Of a stretch of 64,000 nt of DNA, positions 41,922 through 50,588 are shown one piece after another. Location of the stretch: positions 124,001-188,000 of the forward strand of contig NZ_SCOM01000002.1 in NCBI RefSeq assembly GCF_005508865.1, read 5' to 3'. The DNA is from Pseudomonas sp. F(2018). GTDB taxonomy: Bacteria; Pseudomonadota; Gammaproteobacteria; Pseudomonadales; Pseudomonadaceae. The position numbers were made by a program, and so were the translations under genes. The notes under the pieces are model-generated. The model saw only the letters and a program-made list of their open reading frames with translations. It was not told the DNA's origin and did no database searches. Every line of letters begins with the position of its first letter. Positions within the stretch are counted from its first letter, which is position 1.

Positions 41922-42470
41922 ATGATCGCGCGTGTTTCCTGCCTGCTGCTGTCGTCCCTGCTTGCCGCCCCGCTGTGGGCGGCCGACTGTTCGCCGCTGC
42001 TCAAGGGCCAGGGCGAGCTGCAGCAGCTCCGCTCCAAGGAGCGCATCGACCTGTGCCAGCGTTTCGCCGGCAAGCCGCTGCTGGTAGTCAACACCGCCAG
42101 CCATTGCGGCTTCACTCCACAGTTCAAGGGCCTGGAGGCGCTGTACCAGCGCTACAAGGGCCAGGGGCTGGAAGTGCTCGGCGTGCCTTCCGACGATTTC
42201 AAGCAGGAGGCCGACAACAGCGGCGAGACGGCCAAGGTGTGCTTCATCGACTACGGCGTGACCTTCGCCATGAGCGAGCCGCAGGCGGTCAGCGGCGCCG
42301 ATGCGATACCGCTGTTCAGCGAGCTGGCCGAGCAGAGCAGCGCGCCGCGCTGGAATTTCTACAAATACGTGGTGGGCCGCGACGGCAAGGTGATCGCCAG
42401 CTTCTCCAGCCTGACCAAGCCGGACGACGAGGATCTGCTGGCGGCCATCGAGAAGGCTATCGCCCAGTAA
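41922..42470 (+). CDS. Exported glutathione peroxidase-family protein
   Basis: 182 residues with a signal peptide ([20 protein letters not shown], cut before ADC). Thiol peroxidase fold: [20 protein letters not shown] (catalytic Cys about 63) and, instead of the usual [21 protein letters not shown], so the resolving Cys position differs; CFIDYGVTF supplies another Cys. [10 protein letters not shown] holds the conserved Trp. Reduces peroxides in the periplasm, probably with thioredoxin-like donors. ATG after CGGAGATG-like bases. Confidence 0.85.
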   Translation: MIARVSCLLLSSLLAAPLWAADCSPLLKGQGELQQLRSKERIDLCQRFAGKPLLVVNTASHCGFTPQFKGLEALYQRYKGQGLEVLGVPSDDFKQEADNSGETAKVCFIDYGVTFAMSEPQAVSGADAIPLFSELAEQSSAPRWNFYKYVVGRDGKVIASFSSLTKPDDEDLLAAIEKAIAQ

Positions 42471-42486
42471 TTAATGGTGACCCATG

Positions 42487-42513
42487 AAAAGCCGGGCAGA
42501 TGCCCGGCTTTTT
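42487..42513. terminator. Bidirectional terminator between the peroxidase and FadL genes
   Basis: AAAAGCCGGGCA (42487-42498), loop GA, TGCCCGGCTTTTT (42501-42513): A-run on one side and T-run on the other, so it works for both converging genes. Confidence 0.9.
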
Positions 42514-42533
42514 CATGTCCGCAGAACCTGCCG

Positions 42534-43817
42534 TCAGAAGCGGTAGGTGGCCTGCAGGCCCACGCAGTGGGCGCTGTTGTTGTACTCGGCGCTGAAGCCC
42601 GGGGCGATCTCGCGACCGGCCAGTTCGGTGGAGTGTTGGTTGACCTTGGCCTCGTTCTCGCGCAGGTAGGAGTAGGCCGCATCGATGGTCAGGTCGGGGT
42701 TCGGCGACCAGCCGGCGCCCAGGGAGAACACCTTGCGGTTGCCCACCGGGATGCGCACGCTACGGTGCTCGTTCTCGGCCGGCGACGGGTCGAGGGCCAG
42801 GCCGGTACGCAGGACCCACTGCGGGTTGAGCTGGTAGGAAGCGCCGATGGCATAGGACCAGGTGTCGTGCCACTTCAGCTCTTCGCTGACTTCGCCGATC
42901 GGGCTCAGGCCGAGGATGCTCGGCGTGCCCTGGTTCTCGACCACGATCTCCTGCAGGCGGCTCCAGCGGGTGAAGGTGGCGCCGCCGTAGAGGGTCCACT
43001 TGTCGTCGAAGGCGTAGGTGACCGAGGTGTCCACGGTCTCCGGGGTGGTGAAGTCCAGGGAGGCATCGTACTGGCCATTGAAGGCGCTGAAGATCGGGCC
43101 GTCGCCGCCGGTGATGCGGGTGCGGCCTTCCAGGGTGTAGTCGACCTTGGAGTGGTAGGTCAGGCCCCAGGTCAGCTGGTCGGTGACGTCGACCATCACG
43201 CCGGCGTTGAAGCCGTAGCCGACGTCGTCGCCCTTGATGCCGACCTTGGTCTCGCCGGTGCCGAAGGCGGCGCTGTTGTCCAGCTTGCTGACCAGCTTGC
43301 CCTTGATCTTGTTGATGGTCGGGCCGAAGCCGACGGACACGCGGTCGTTGATCTGGTAGCTGATGGTCGGCTGCAGGGTGACCACTTCCACCTTGCTGTA
43401 CTGGCCCTTGAAGCGGCCACCGAAGCTCTTCTCGTAGTCGCTGATCAGCGCATAGGGCACGTACAGGCCCAGGCCCCAGTGCCAGCTCTCGTCGATCGGG
43501 CTGGCATAGAAGGCGAAAGGCACCGGGGTCATGGGCACCATGTCGCCCTTGGCGGTTTCGTCACTGGCGTTGTCGAGGTCGACGTTGGCGTCGACCAGGC
43601 CGAAGCCGCCGGTCACTTCCGGGCGTTTGAGTTTGGTCAGGCCCGCCGGGTTGCCGAACAGGACGGAGGCGTCGTTGACGGAGGAGGCGCGGCCGGCGAA
43701 GGAGGTGCCGGCACCGCTGACGCTCTGTTCGTTGATGGCAATTCCGTTGCCCAGGCTGTGAGTGGAAACCGCACCGATGGCCATTGCGAGAGAAGTCTTC
43801 AACCAGAGTTTTTTCAT
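42534..43817 (-). CDS. FadL/OmpP1-family outer membrane fatty acid porin
   Basis: 427 residues. Signal peptide MKKLWLKTSLAMAIGAVSTH; the mature start NGIAINEQSVSGAGTSFAGRA and the NPAGL turn (about 63-67) are typical of the N-terminal hatch of FadL. Ends with a beta-signal AHCVGLQATYRF. Takes up long-chain fatty acids or hydrophobic compounds. ATG 43817 fits the signal peptide, but no purine-rich ribosome site lies upstream on this strand (the upstream bases are CCTCCT). Confidence 0.9.
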   Translation of the reverse strand: MKKLWLKTSLAMAIGAVSTHSLGNGIAINEQSVSGAGTSFAGRASSVNDASVLFGNPAGLTKLKRPEVTGGFGLVDANVDLDNASDETAKGDMVPMTPVPFAFYASPIDESWHWGLGLYVPYALISDYEKSFGGRFKGQYSKVEVVTLQPTISYQINDRVSVGFGPTINKIKGKLVSKLDNSAAFGTGETKVGIKGDDVGYGFNAGVMVDVTDQLTWGLTYHSKVDYTLEGRTRITGGDGPIFSAFNGQYDASLDFTTPETVDTSVTYAFDDKWTLYGGATFTRWSRLQEIVVENQGTPSILGLSPIGEVSEELKWHDTWSYAIGASYQLNPQWVLRTGLALDPSPAENEHRSVRIPVGNRKVFSLGAGWSPNPDLTIDAAYSYLRENEAKVNQHSTELAGREIAPGFSAEYNNSAHCVGLQATYRF

Positions 43818-43975
43818 TAGGAGGCTCACGAACAGCAAAAACGAGGGCGGCAAGCTAACCGGTTTGCCGGACCTTGCCAACCGCTCTGGGACGGCTTTTT
43901 CGTGAACTTTCGTTAACCCCGGGTCGGCCTGTAAGTGACTGGTTAGTCACAGAAAAGGTTCCACCTTTACCGCGT

Positions 43976-44455
43976 TCAAGCCGCCTGGTGAGGTTGTGGG
44001 ATGCATTGCTGCCAGGCCTGTAGAAAGTCGCGCAGGCGGCCATGCGGATGGAACACCTTGCGCCAGATGCGCGCCATTCCGTGCAGGTCGTCGGCGGCCG
44101 GTAGCTCCGCATGTTCGCTCTCCACCAGCAGCCAGGCGATGGCCGTGGCGTAACGCAGGTTGACCGTCAGTTCGAGGTGCGGTGCGGCGAGGAACGCGTG
44201 TTGGCTGGCGAGGCCGCGGACCAGGCTGGCCAGGTCCGGATCGCGGGCCAGGTGCAGGTCCCACAGCTGCTCGTGGCGCAGGGCGCTGATGCGGTAGAGA
44301 CCGTGGCCCTGGCTGTTGTCCAGCGCGCTGCCGAGTGCCGATTGACTGGCGGCGGCGCCTAGGAGCAGGGCTTCGGCGGTGGGTGAATGGCGCCCCAGAT
44401 AGACGAGAGTGGGGCGGATGACGTGTTGGCACAGCTCGCTGGCAGCAATTCCCAT
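43976..44455 (-). CDS. Hypothetical 159-aa protein, resembling a phage virion-associated family
   Basis: MGIAASELCQHVIRPTLVYL then LGAAASQSALGSALDNSQGH: helical, no signal peptide. Short proteins with a similar opening (LCRHVIRP...LL-GTA--ES-L) occur in Burkholderia and Pseudomonas phages, a likeness I recall but cannot test. No other phage gene is near. Starts at ATG 44455 and reads toward the FadL gene. Confidence 0.6.
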   Translation of the reverse strand: MGIAASELCQHVIRPTLVYLGRHSPTAEALLLGAAASQSALGSALDNSQGHGLYRISALRHEQLWDLHLARDPDLASLVRGLASQHAFLAAPHLELTVNLRYATAIAWLLVESEHAELPAADDLHGMARIWRKVFHPHGRLRDFLQAWQQCIPQPHQAA

Positions 44456-44514
44456 GAGGCCCTCGCGAAAGGTGCCGGCGGGGTCAGGTGCTTGGCAGCT
44501 GTTCTTGGTTCTAA

Positions 44515-44538
44515 TAAAGACCCCGCCGGAAGCGGGGT
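44515..44538 (-). terminator. Hairpin with T-run downstream of the lyase gene (minus strand)
   Basis: On the minus strand CCCCGC-TTCCG-GCGGGG (44537-44521) is followed by TCTTTATT. It is ~160 nt past the PL7 stop and just upstream of the 159-aa gene, so it would end the lyase transcript. Confidence 0.65.
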
Positions 44539-44662
44539 TAGCCGCTCAACTTGAAGTCTAGTGCGACAAATAGGATGTAAAGGCTTGTTTTTAAAACATT
44601 TGAGCCTCTAGTCGCGTCTGCATATGTCGAGCTGCGATTAAGAGTGATCTATTTACAAGCAA

Positions 44663-44682
44663 GCGCCGGCAGTAGCCGGCGC
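44663..44682. terminator. Hairpin close to the PL7 lyase stop
   Basis: GCGCCGGC-AGTA-GCCGGCGC, a perfect 8-bp stem 11 nt past the stop (minus strand), followed on that strand by TTGCTTGT; a weak terminator. Confidence 0.55.
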
Positions 44683-44693
44683 CTGTTACTCGC

Positions 44694-45371
44694 TTATTGG
44701 TGAGTGATCTTCAGTTGGTTGAACTCCACGGCACCTGCCTCGGTGTTGTCGCCAATGTTGTCCTGCACATAGGAGCCTGCCTTGAAGTACATGGTCTGCG
44801 CGCCCCAGGTCGGATCCAGCTTCGTCGTCCAGCGCTGGCTCACCGAATTGACCTTGGTATAGACCGCCAGCGTGCCGGCACGAGTGAGGCGGATGGAGTA
44901 GGAGAACGCTTGGTTCATCGCTACGCCGCTGCGAATGGTGACGCTGACGCTATCGACACCCGGTTTGCTGCGATAAATCGCAACGATCTTCCCGGTCTTG
45001 TCCGAGGCGCTGTACTGGTACTGCACCTTGATGGGCGGATCGTCACCTTCCACGTTGTGGATCTGGCCGATCACGACCTTTCCGGTGGACGGAACCTGAG
45101 TGACTTTCAGCGTGGCGTCCAGGCTGTTGTTGTCGGCATCCTGATACTTCCAGTTGCGACGCGTGCCGTCGGCATAGGTCTCGCGCAGTTCGCTGCGCGG
45201 GTACTTGGCGTTCTTGGTGGTGGTGCCGTCTACCGGTGCCCAGAAGAACAGGACGCCGTTGATGTTCTTGAAGTAGTCGTCCTGGTAACCGCCGGCGAGC
45301 ATCGGGGTGTCGATGGTGGTAGCCGGTTCGCCAACAGGGATGGTGAGGTTCCAGGTGTTGAGGTCGATCAT
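44694..45371 (-). CDS. Alginate lyase, polysaccharide lyase family 7
   Basis: 225 residues. Catalytic segments of PL7: YPRSELRE (about 57-64) with the substrate Arg, VVIGQIHNVEG (Gln and His, about 99-104), and YFKAGSYVQDN (Tyr, about 199-207). Cleaves alginate by beta-elimination. It starts MIDLNTWNLTIPVGEP and so lacks a signal peptide, like P. aeruginosa PA1167 as I recall it. It may act inside the cell or leave by another route. Stands alone, far from an alginate operon. Confidence 0.88.
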   Translation of the reverse strand: MIDLNTWNLTIPVGEPATTIDTPMLAGGYQDDYFKNINGVLFFWAPVDGTTTKNAKYPRSELRETYADGTRRNWKYQDADNNSLDATLKVTQVPSTGKVVIGQIHNVEGDDPPIKVQYQYSASDKTGKIVAIYRSKPGVDSVSVTIRSGVAMNQAFSYSIRLTRAGTLAVYTKVNSVSQRWTTKLDPTWGAQTMYFKAGSYVQDNIGDNTEAGAVEFNQLKITHQ

Positions 45372-45941
45372 GAAAGTAAAAAACTCCGATGAATAAAGAG
45401 GTAAATCTCATTCGGAGCGCAGGTCGATCCCGACTTGAAAAACTGCCTAGCCGCCCTGCCAGTTACTCGCACACAGAATGAAGCTTTTGAAACCTGGCCA
45501 GTGATCCGACCGGGGATGGAGCGCTTTATACGGAGCTGTGTCGGCTTTGGTAATTACCGTTCGTCGATATACTGGCGCCTACAAATTGACGGTAATTCGA
45601 CGCGGGATGTGATTTCTCTATCGCATTGATGCGCAAGGGGTTTCCAACAGCGAAGCGGCGGGTTGTCAATATTTGTTCGGAGATGACGACCGACGAACGG
45701 AAAGCCCCAGGCTAGAGCGGTTTGTGAAGCGATTCTCAAATCGTCAGGGGAGGATGTTTCAACAGCGAAACGGCTAATGGCAGCGGGATGTGAAGGGCGT
45801 CACGCGGTGCCGGGGGGTGTCGGCGAACCCGAGAAGATTTCGTCAGTCTAGTGAGAGCTGCCCATCGTTCAGGCATCGATGGCGGTCGCCGGAAGCCGAG
45901 CATTCTCCGACTGGGAGTTCTCAATAATCTGGAGGATCGCC
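45372..45941. other. 570-bp intergenic region
   Basis: No supported gene. A 64-codon open frame at 45435-45629 has no family character and no ribosome site. Two near-identical 18-bp words (TTCCAACAGCGAAGCGGC at about 45649 and TTTCAACAGCGAAACGGC at about 45757) and an ATTACCG/CGGTAATT pair (about 45551-45595) suggest control sites, but I cannot assign them. It is more A+T-rich than its surroundings. Confidence 0.5.
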
Positions 45942-47315
45942 ATGCACATCCGCTCTGCTTGCTTCTCTTCTATTGCTCTGGCCGCCGCGCTGTCCGCGCC
46001 TGCGGCTCAGGGTGCCCCGACCATTGTGGTCAGCAACACCCAAGACCTGTTTCGCCCGGCCTGCGTGGACGACTGTTCGCTGCGCGAGGCTATCTACAAG
46101 GCCAACCTCAACCCCGGCCCGGATCGCATCGAGCTGCGTCCGGGTACCTATCCCCTTACGCTGGCCGACCCTGGGTGGAACCCGGACGAGGAGCCCGATC
46201 CTGATGAGGACGTGGGTGTTCGCGGCGACCTGGATATCACCGGCGAGCTGACCATCGTCGGCGACATCTATACCAACACCTTTATTCAAGGTGTTTCCGA
46301 TCGCCTAGTCGAAGTGTTGCCGGGTGCCAAGTTGAACCTGCGCAACCTGAGCCTGCGTGGCGGTCGTGCCGACACCTATGGCGGGGCGATACGCAACGAC
46401 GGCGAGGCGGTGATCACCTACGTCGGCTTCTATGACAACCGCGCCACGCCGGGCATCCAGGGCAAGGGCGGGGCGATCGCCAACTTCGGCGAGCTGAATG
46501 TCAGGTTCAGCCTGTTTCGCGACAACAACTCCAACGGCGACGAGGGCTTCTCCGGGCGGGGTGGCGCCATCTACAACCTGGGCACGCTGGTGGTGCGCGA
46601 CACGCACTTCCAAGGCAACAGCGTCACCGACAACGACGTCGACTACGCCCATGGCGGAGCCATCTACAACGAGGGAAATGCCGACGTGGCTCGTTCCTCC
46701 TTCGTCGGCAATCTGGCCGGGCAATATGCCGGCGGCGGTGGCGGGGCGGCGATCGTCAACAACGAGCGCGGCGTGCTGCGTCTGGTCAACAGTACGGTCA
46801 GCGGCAACTTCGGCACCGACACCAATGGCGTGATCGCCAACGGCCTGGCCGGCTTCTCGCCCAGCGGCGCCGAAGCGCAGATGCAGCTGAGCTATGTCAC
46901 CGTGGCCGGCAACGAGGGGCTCGGAGTCAGCAACCTGGGCAGCCTGGCGCTGCGCAACAGCATCGTCGCCGGCAACCGGCTCAACCAGGTGCCGATGAAC
47001 TGCAGCCACCAGGGAGTTGGCTACCGGGCCCTGGGACTGTTGCTCGGATCGGACCTCACCGCCTGCACCGATAACAGTGTCACGGTGGAGGACGATGTGG
47101 TGTTCACCCAGGTGCTCGCTGCGCGGCTGTCCTCGACGACAGTTGCCAACGGCAACGGGCCCGGCACCCAGTACCACCAGCTGCGCAATGGCAGCCCGGC
47201 GGTGGATGCCGGTCTGGGCTCCTGTACCCACAACGACCAGCGCGGCGTCGCACGGCCGCGCGATGGCGACCGCAACGGCGGCTCGATCTGTGACCTGGGT
47301 GCCTACGAGCGTTGA
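45942..47315 (+). CDS. Secreted parallel beta-helix protein with CSLREAI motif
   Basis: 457 residues. Signal peptide MHIRSACFSSIALAAALSAP (cut near AQGA). Shortly after, VDDCSLREAIYKANLNPG is the CSLREA-type motif seen at the start of many exported beta-helix proteins. The middle has repeated GGAI-N-G or GNSV turns (GGAIRNDGEAVI, GGAIANFGELNV, GGAIYNLGTLVV, GGAIYNEGNADV), a right-handed beta-helix. The end has DLGAYER, a choice-of-anchor type tail. Surface or secreted adhesin or pectate-lyase-like fold; no catalytic residues recognised. ATG 45942 follows GGAGGATCGCC. Confidence 0.8.
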   Translation: MHIRSACFSSIALAAALSAPAAQGAPTIVVSNTQDLFRPACVDDCSLREAIYKANLNPGPDRIELRPGTYPLTLADPGWNPDEEPDPDEDVGVRGDLDITGELTIVGDIYTNTFIQGVSDRLVEVLPGAKLNLRNLSLRGGRADTYGGAIRNDGEAVITYVGFYDNRATPGIQGKGGAIANFGELNVRFSLFRDNNSNGDEGFSGRGGAIYNLGTLVVRDTHFQGNSVTDNDVDYAHGGAIYNEGNADVARSSFVGNLAGQYAGGGGGAAIVNNERGVLRLVNSTVSGNFGTDTNGVIANGLAGFSPSGAEAQMQLSYVTVAGNEGLGVSNLGSLALRNSIVAGNRLNQVPMNCSHQGVGYRALGLLLGSDLTACTDNSVTVEDDVVFTQVLAARLSSTTVANGNGPGTQYHQLRNGSPAVDAGLGSCTHNDQRGVARPRDGDRNGGSICDLGAYER

Positions 47316-47536
47316 TAGACCTGCCTGACCGGCGGTGCGGGCTGGCCGCCTTATTGGCTGGCTCGCACTGCCGACTTCGCTCGCCCCCCTCATTCCTTTC
47401 TTCCGGTACGCCATTCGGCCGATGTCGCGGTGCCTTCGTTGTGCCCTAGAGTCCCGTCGCTTATCGCAAGCGAGACAGGCGGGCAGTGCTGTCCCTGCGC
47501 CTCCAGCCAGATAACCACAACCACGGGGAATGCCTG

Positions 47537-48397
47537 ATGAGCGATAACGCCAGCGACAGCCGGGAAAGCCTTTCCGCCCGGCGCTTCGACATCCGCTACG
47601 ACGAGCATGAAACGCCGCGGATCTGGGTCAAGGATGACGTCTTCCTGACCCATTGGCTGAATGCCTATTCGATGACCATCCCCGACGGCGAGACCTTCAT
47701 CGTCCAGACGATCAAGAAGTACCTCGGCCAGATCGAAGACCCCGCGCTGCTCCAGGAGGCGCGGGGCCTGATCGGCCAGGAGCTCTCCCATTCCCGCGGC
47801 CACGAGCAGTTCATCGAGGTGTTGCAGCGCCAGGGATTCCGCATGCAGACGTTCCGGCGCTTCACCGGCTTCCTGTCGTTCAAGATTCTCACCCCGACCT
47901 CGACCCCGCGGCAGCAGCTGGCCTTCGTGGTGGGTGTCGAGCGCATCAACGAGCTCTTCGCCGAGATCACCCTGAGCAGCGGCCGATTGCGGCAGTGCGA
48001 TGCGCGGGCCGGCGCCCTGTACGAGTGGCATTTCGCCGAGGAAATCGAACACAAGTCGGTGGCCTTCGACGTCTACCAGGCCACCGAAGGCAGCCGTTTC
48101 TGGCTGGGCTACGGGGTGGTCATGGCCTACCTGGTCAACATGAGCTACCTGGCGCTGGCCTGCGCCACCTTCCTGCGCCAGGACGGCCAGTTGTTCCGTC
48201 TCGCTACCTGGCGCCGCGCCTTCCGCTATTTCTTCCGTGACGAACGCTTCTTCGCGCGTATGACCCGGGGCTGCCTGCAGGTGCTCAGGCGCGACTTCCA
48301 TCCGACGCAAACCGACAACCATGCGCTCGCCGAACATGTGCTGAGCAAGCAGGTGATCCGTGTGGATATCGGCGAAACCCAGCCATCCGGGGGGTGA
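47537..48397 (+). CDS. PF10118-family metal-dependent hydrolase
   Basis: 286 residues. Helical, with Glu/His positions typical of a di-metal site: GQELSHSRGHEQF (about 82-94) and EWHFAEEIEHKSVAFDVY (about 168-185), plus ERINELFAEI between. One hydrophobic stretch near 205-220 may touch membrane. It was named metal-dependent hydrolase by similarity; the reaction is unknown. ATG 47537 after GGGGAATGCCTG. First of three closely spaced genes; the gap to the next is 4 nt. Confidence 0.82.
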   Translation: MSDNASDSRESLSARRFDIRYDEHETPRIWVKDDVFLTHWLNAYSMTIPDGETFIVQTIKKYLGQIEDPALLQEARGLIGQELSHSRGHEQFIEVLQRQGFRMQTFRRFTGFLSFKILTPTSTPRQQLAFVVGVERINELFAEITLSSGRLRQCDARAGALYEWHFAEEIEHKSVAFDVYQATEGSRFWLGYGVVMAYLVNMSYLALACATFLRQDGQLFRLATWRRAFRYFFRDERFFARMTRGCLQVLRRDFHPTQTDNHALAEHVLSKQVIRVDIGETQPSGG

Positions 48398-48401
48398 CGC
48401 G

Positions 48402-49433
48402 ATGCAGAGCGTTTCGACGGTGCTGGACGGCGACTGCGCCGACCAGACGCAACACTCGCGGCTGTGGCCGTTTCTGCTGCGCCACGGCAGCAGCGCGATG
48501 GCCTATTCCTCGCTGCAGCCCGGCGCGGCCCAGTTCATTCACCCGCAACTGGGCTATCTCGCCTATATCCCGGTCAGGCACCCGCTCTACGCACCGCGCG
48601 GGATGAATGTGGTGATCGGCGACCCGATTGCGGCCAGGGCCGACTTCGCGCCGTTGCTCGACGCCTATCTGGCGACTACCCGAGTGCTCACGGTGTTTCT
48701 CGACATCGGCAGCGCCTTCGCCGATGTGCTGAGCGCCCGCGGCTATCCGGTGAACGAGTTCGGCGTCAATTCGGAGATCGACCTGGCCGGCTTCGACCTC
48801 GAGCTGCGCGGCAAGCAGTACGCCCACCTGCGCCGCTGGCGCAACAAGGCGCGCAGCGAAGGCGTCGAGGTGCACGAGGGGCGGCTCAGCGAGCAGGGCG
48901 GCGAGGAGCTGGACGAGCTCAACCGCGAGTGGCTCGCGCGCAAGGGCGGCCATGATCTCGCCGGCCTGACGCGGCCACTGGTATTCGAGGACGAGGAGGG
49001 CGTTCGCTACTTCTGGGCGCGCAAGCACGGCCGGCTACTGGCCCTCGCCGTTTTCGACCCGCTGTACCGCGACGGCCGGGTCATCGGCTACCTGCACAAC
49101 GCGTCGCGGGCGATCAAGGACGCACCGAACGGCACCAACGACGCCATCGTCCTGCATGCCATGGGCCAGTTCAAAGCCGAGGGCAAGGAGTTCCTCACCC
49201 TGGGGCTGTCGCCGCTGGCGCTGAAGAAGGGCGAGGCCTATCCGCACAACGCCTGGGTGGCCTGGGCCTTCGACTTCATCTATCGCCGCTGTGCATTCAT
49301 CTATCCCTGCCAGGGGAATTTCTTTCACAAGCAGAAGTACTGCGGGCGCCAGGAGGCTTCCTTCGTCGCCGGCGTGCCGACGCTCAGGCTCTACCACCTG
49401 CTGGGAATCCTCAAGGCTCTGCGGGCCTTGTGA
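48402..49433 (+). CDS. DUF2156 (LPG synthase C-terminal-type) GNAT protein
   Basis: 343 residues, matching the catalytic half of lysyl-phosphatidylglycerol synthases (MprF): GVNSEIDLAGFDLELRGKQY (about 127-146), RRWRNKARSEGVEVHEG, and ALGLSPL-type segment FLTLGLSPLALKKGEAY (about 268-284). No membrane flippase half is present. It probably transfers an aminoacyl or acyl group to a lipid or small molecule. ATG 48402; neighbours indicate lipid chemistry. Confidence 0.8.
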   Translation: MQSVSTVLDGDCADQTQHSRLWPFLLRHGSSAMAYSSLQPGAAQFIHPQLGYLAYIPVRHPLYAPRGMNVVIGDPIAARADFAPLLDAYLATTRVLTVFLDIGSAFADVLSARGYPVNEFGVNSEIDLAGFDLELRGKQYAHLRRWRNKARSEGVEVHEGRLSEQGGEELDELNREWLARKGGHDLAGLTRPLVFEDEEGVRYFWARKHGRLLALAVFDPLYRDGRVIGYLHNASRAIKDAPNGTNDAIVLHAMGQFKAEGKEFLTLGLSPLALKKGEAYPHNAWVAWAFDFIYRRCAFIYPCQGNFFHKQKYCGRQEASFVAGVPTLRLYHLLGILKALRAL

Positions 49434-49474
49434 TCGGCAGTCCCACAGGCACAACGTCACGAGGCAGGTTGCAT

Positions 49475-50530
49475 ATGTCGGTACAGAACTCGCAGGAAAA
49501 ACTCGCCAGAGGCCAGATGGTCGAGCTGGCGCAGCGCTACGCGACCCCCAGCTATGCGCGCTCCGGTTGGCAGATCGCCTCCACGCTGCTCCCGCACTTC
49601 GCGCTGAATTATCTGATCTACCAGAACTGGAGCGGGCCGCTGTGGATAACCGTTTCCCTGCTGCTGGCCAACAGCCTGTTCCTGGCGCGCAACTTCGTGC
49701 TGTTCCACGACGTCATGCATGGCTCGCTGTTTCGCTCCAAGCGCCTGAGCGATGTCGTCGGCCCGTTGCTGGGGTTGCTGGTGTTCATGCCGGCGCACCA
49801 CTGGCAGCACGAGCACAACTACCACCACGGCAGCACCAATGACCTGTCCCGCACCGGCATCGGCGACATGCCACTGCTCAGCGTTCGCCAATACCAGGCG
49901 CTGAACCGTCGGCAGCGGCTCTACTACCGAATCCTGCGCCATCCGGCCTTCTTCTTTACCCTGCACGCGCTGTACAAGCTGGTGATCTTCCCCCGCGTGG
50001 TCGCGGACCGGCGCTGGCCGCGCCATGTGCACCTGTCCGTGCACCTCACCAGCCTGGCGATCCTGGTGATCGGACTGAGCTTGTGGGCCTCGGGCTACGG
50101 CCTGGTGTTCGTGATCCAGCTGCTCAGCTACGCCCTCGGCACGCCGGTGATGGTGTTCCTGTTCTACATCAATCACCACTTCGAACAGTCACGCTGGTAC
50201 CCGGCGCAGGAGTGGAACTTCGTCGACAGCGCGCTGCACGGCTCGTCCGTCTTTATCTTCCCGCCGATATTGCGCTGGTTCTCCGCGAGCATCGGGATTC
50301 ACAACGTTCACCACCTGATACCGCATATCCCCAACTACAACCTGAAGCGCTGCTGGAAGGAGAACGAGTTGTTCGCCAACTCCCAGGTGATTTCCTTCTG
50401 GGAGGGTTTGCGGGCGATGCGCCTCAGGCTCTGGGACGAGCAGACGGGGCGCTATGTGGGCAAGGAAGGCTACCGCTTCCCGGTTGCCGACGAAGCCTCT
50501 GCACCCGATACCAGCGCCTCCCCCGCGTAA
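49475..50530 (+). CDS. Membrane fatty acid desaturase
   Basis: 351 residues. Three histidine boxes: HDVMHGSLF (about 82-90), HHWQHEHNYHHG (about 109-120) and HNVHHLIPHIPNY (about 283-295), with four hydrophobic segments between. Inserts a double bond in lipid acyl chains with O2 and di-iron. ATG 49475 after GAGGCAGG. Third gene of the set with PF10118 and DUF2156 proteins. Confidence 0.88.
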   Translation: MSVQNSQEKLARGQMVELAQRYATPSYARSGWQIASTLLPHFALNYLIYQNWSGPLWITVSLLLANSLFLARNFVLFHDVMHGSLFRSKRLSDVVGPLLGLLVFMPAHHWQHEHNYHHGSTNDLSRTGIGDMPLLSVRQYQALNRRQRLYYRILRHPAFFFTLHALYKLVIFPRVVADRRWPRHVHLSVHLTSLAILVIGLSLWASGYGLVFVIQLLSYALGTPVMVFLFYINHHFEQSRWYPAQEWNFVDSALHGSSVFIFPPILRWFSASIGIHNVHHLIPHIPNYNLKRCWKENELFANSQVISFWEGLRAMRLRLWDEQTGRYVGKEGYRFPVADEASAPDTSASPA

Positions 50531-50588
50531 GGGGAGGGCGGGCAGGCGCGGCTGTGATCAGTCGCGCAGCACGTGATTCAGGCGATGG

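Noticed and set aside
45435..45629. 64-codon open frame in the intergenic region after the lyase gene
   Set aside because: No ribosome site, no domain, and the translation has no conserved character.
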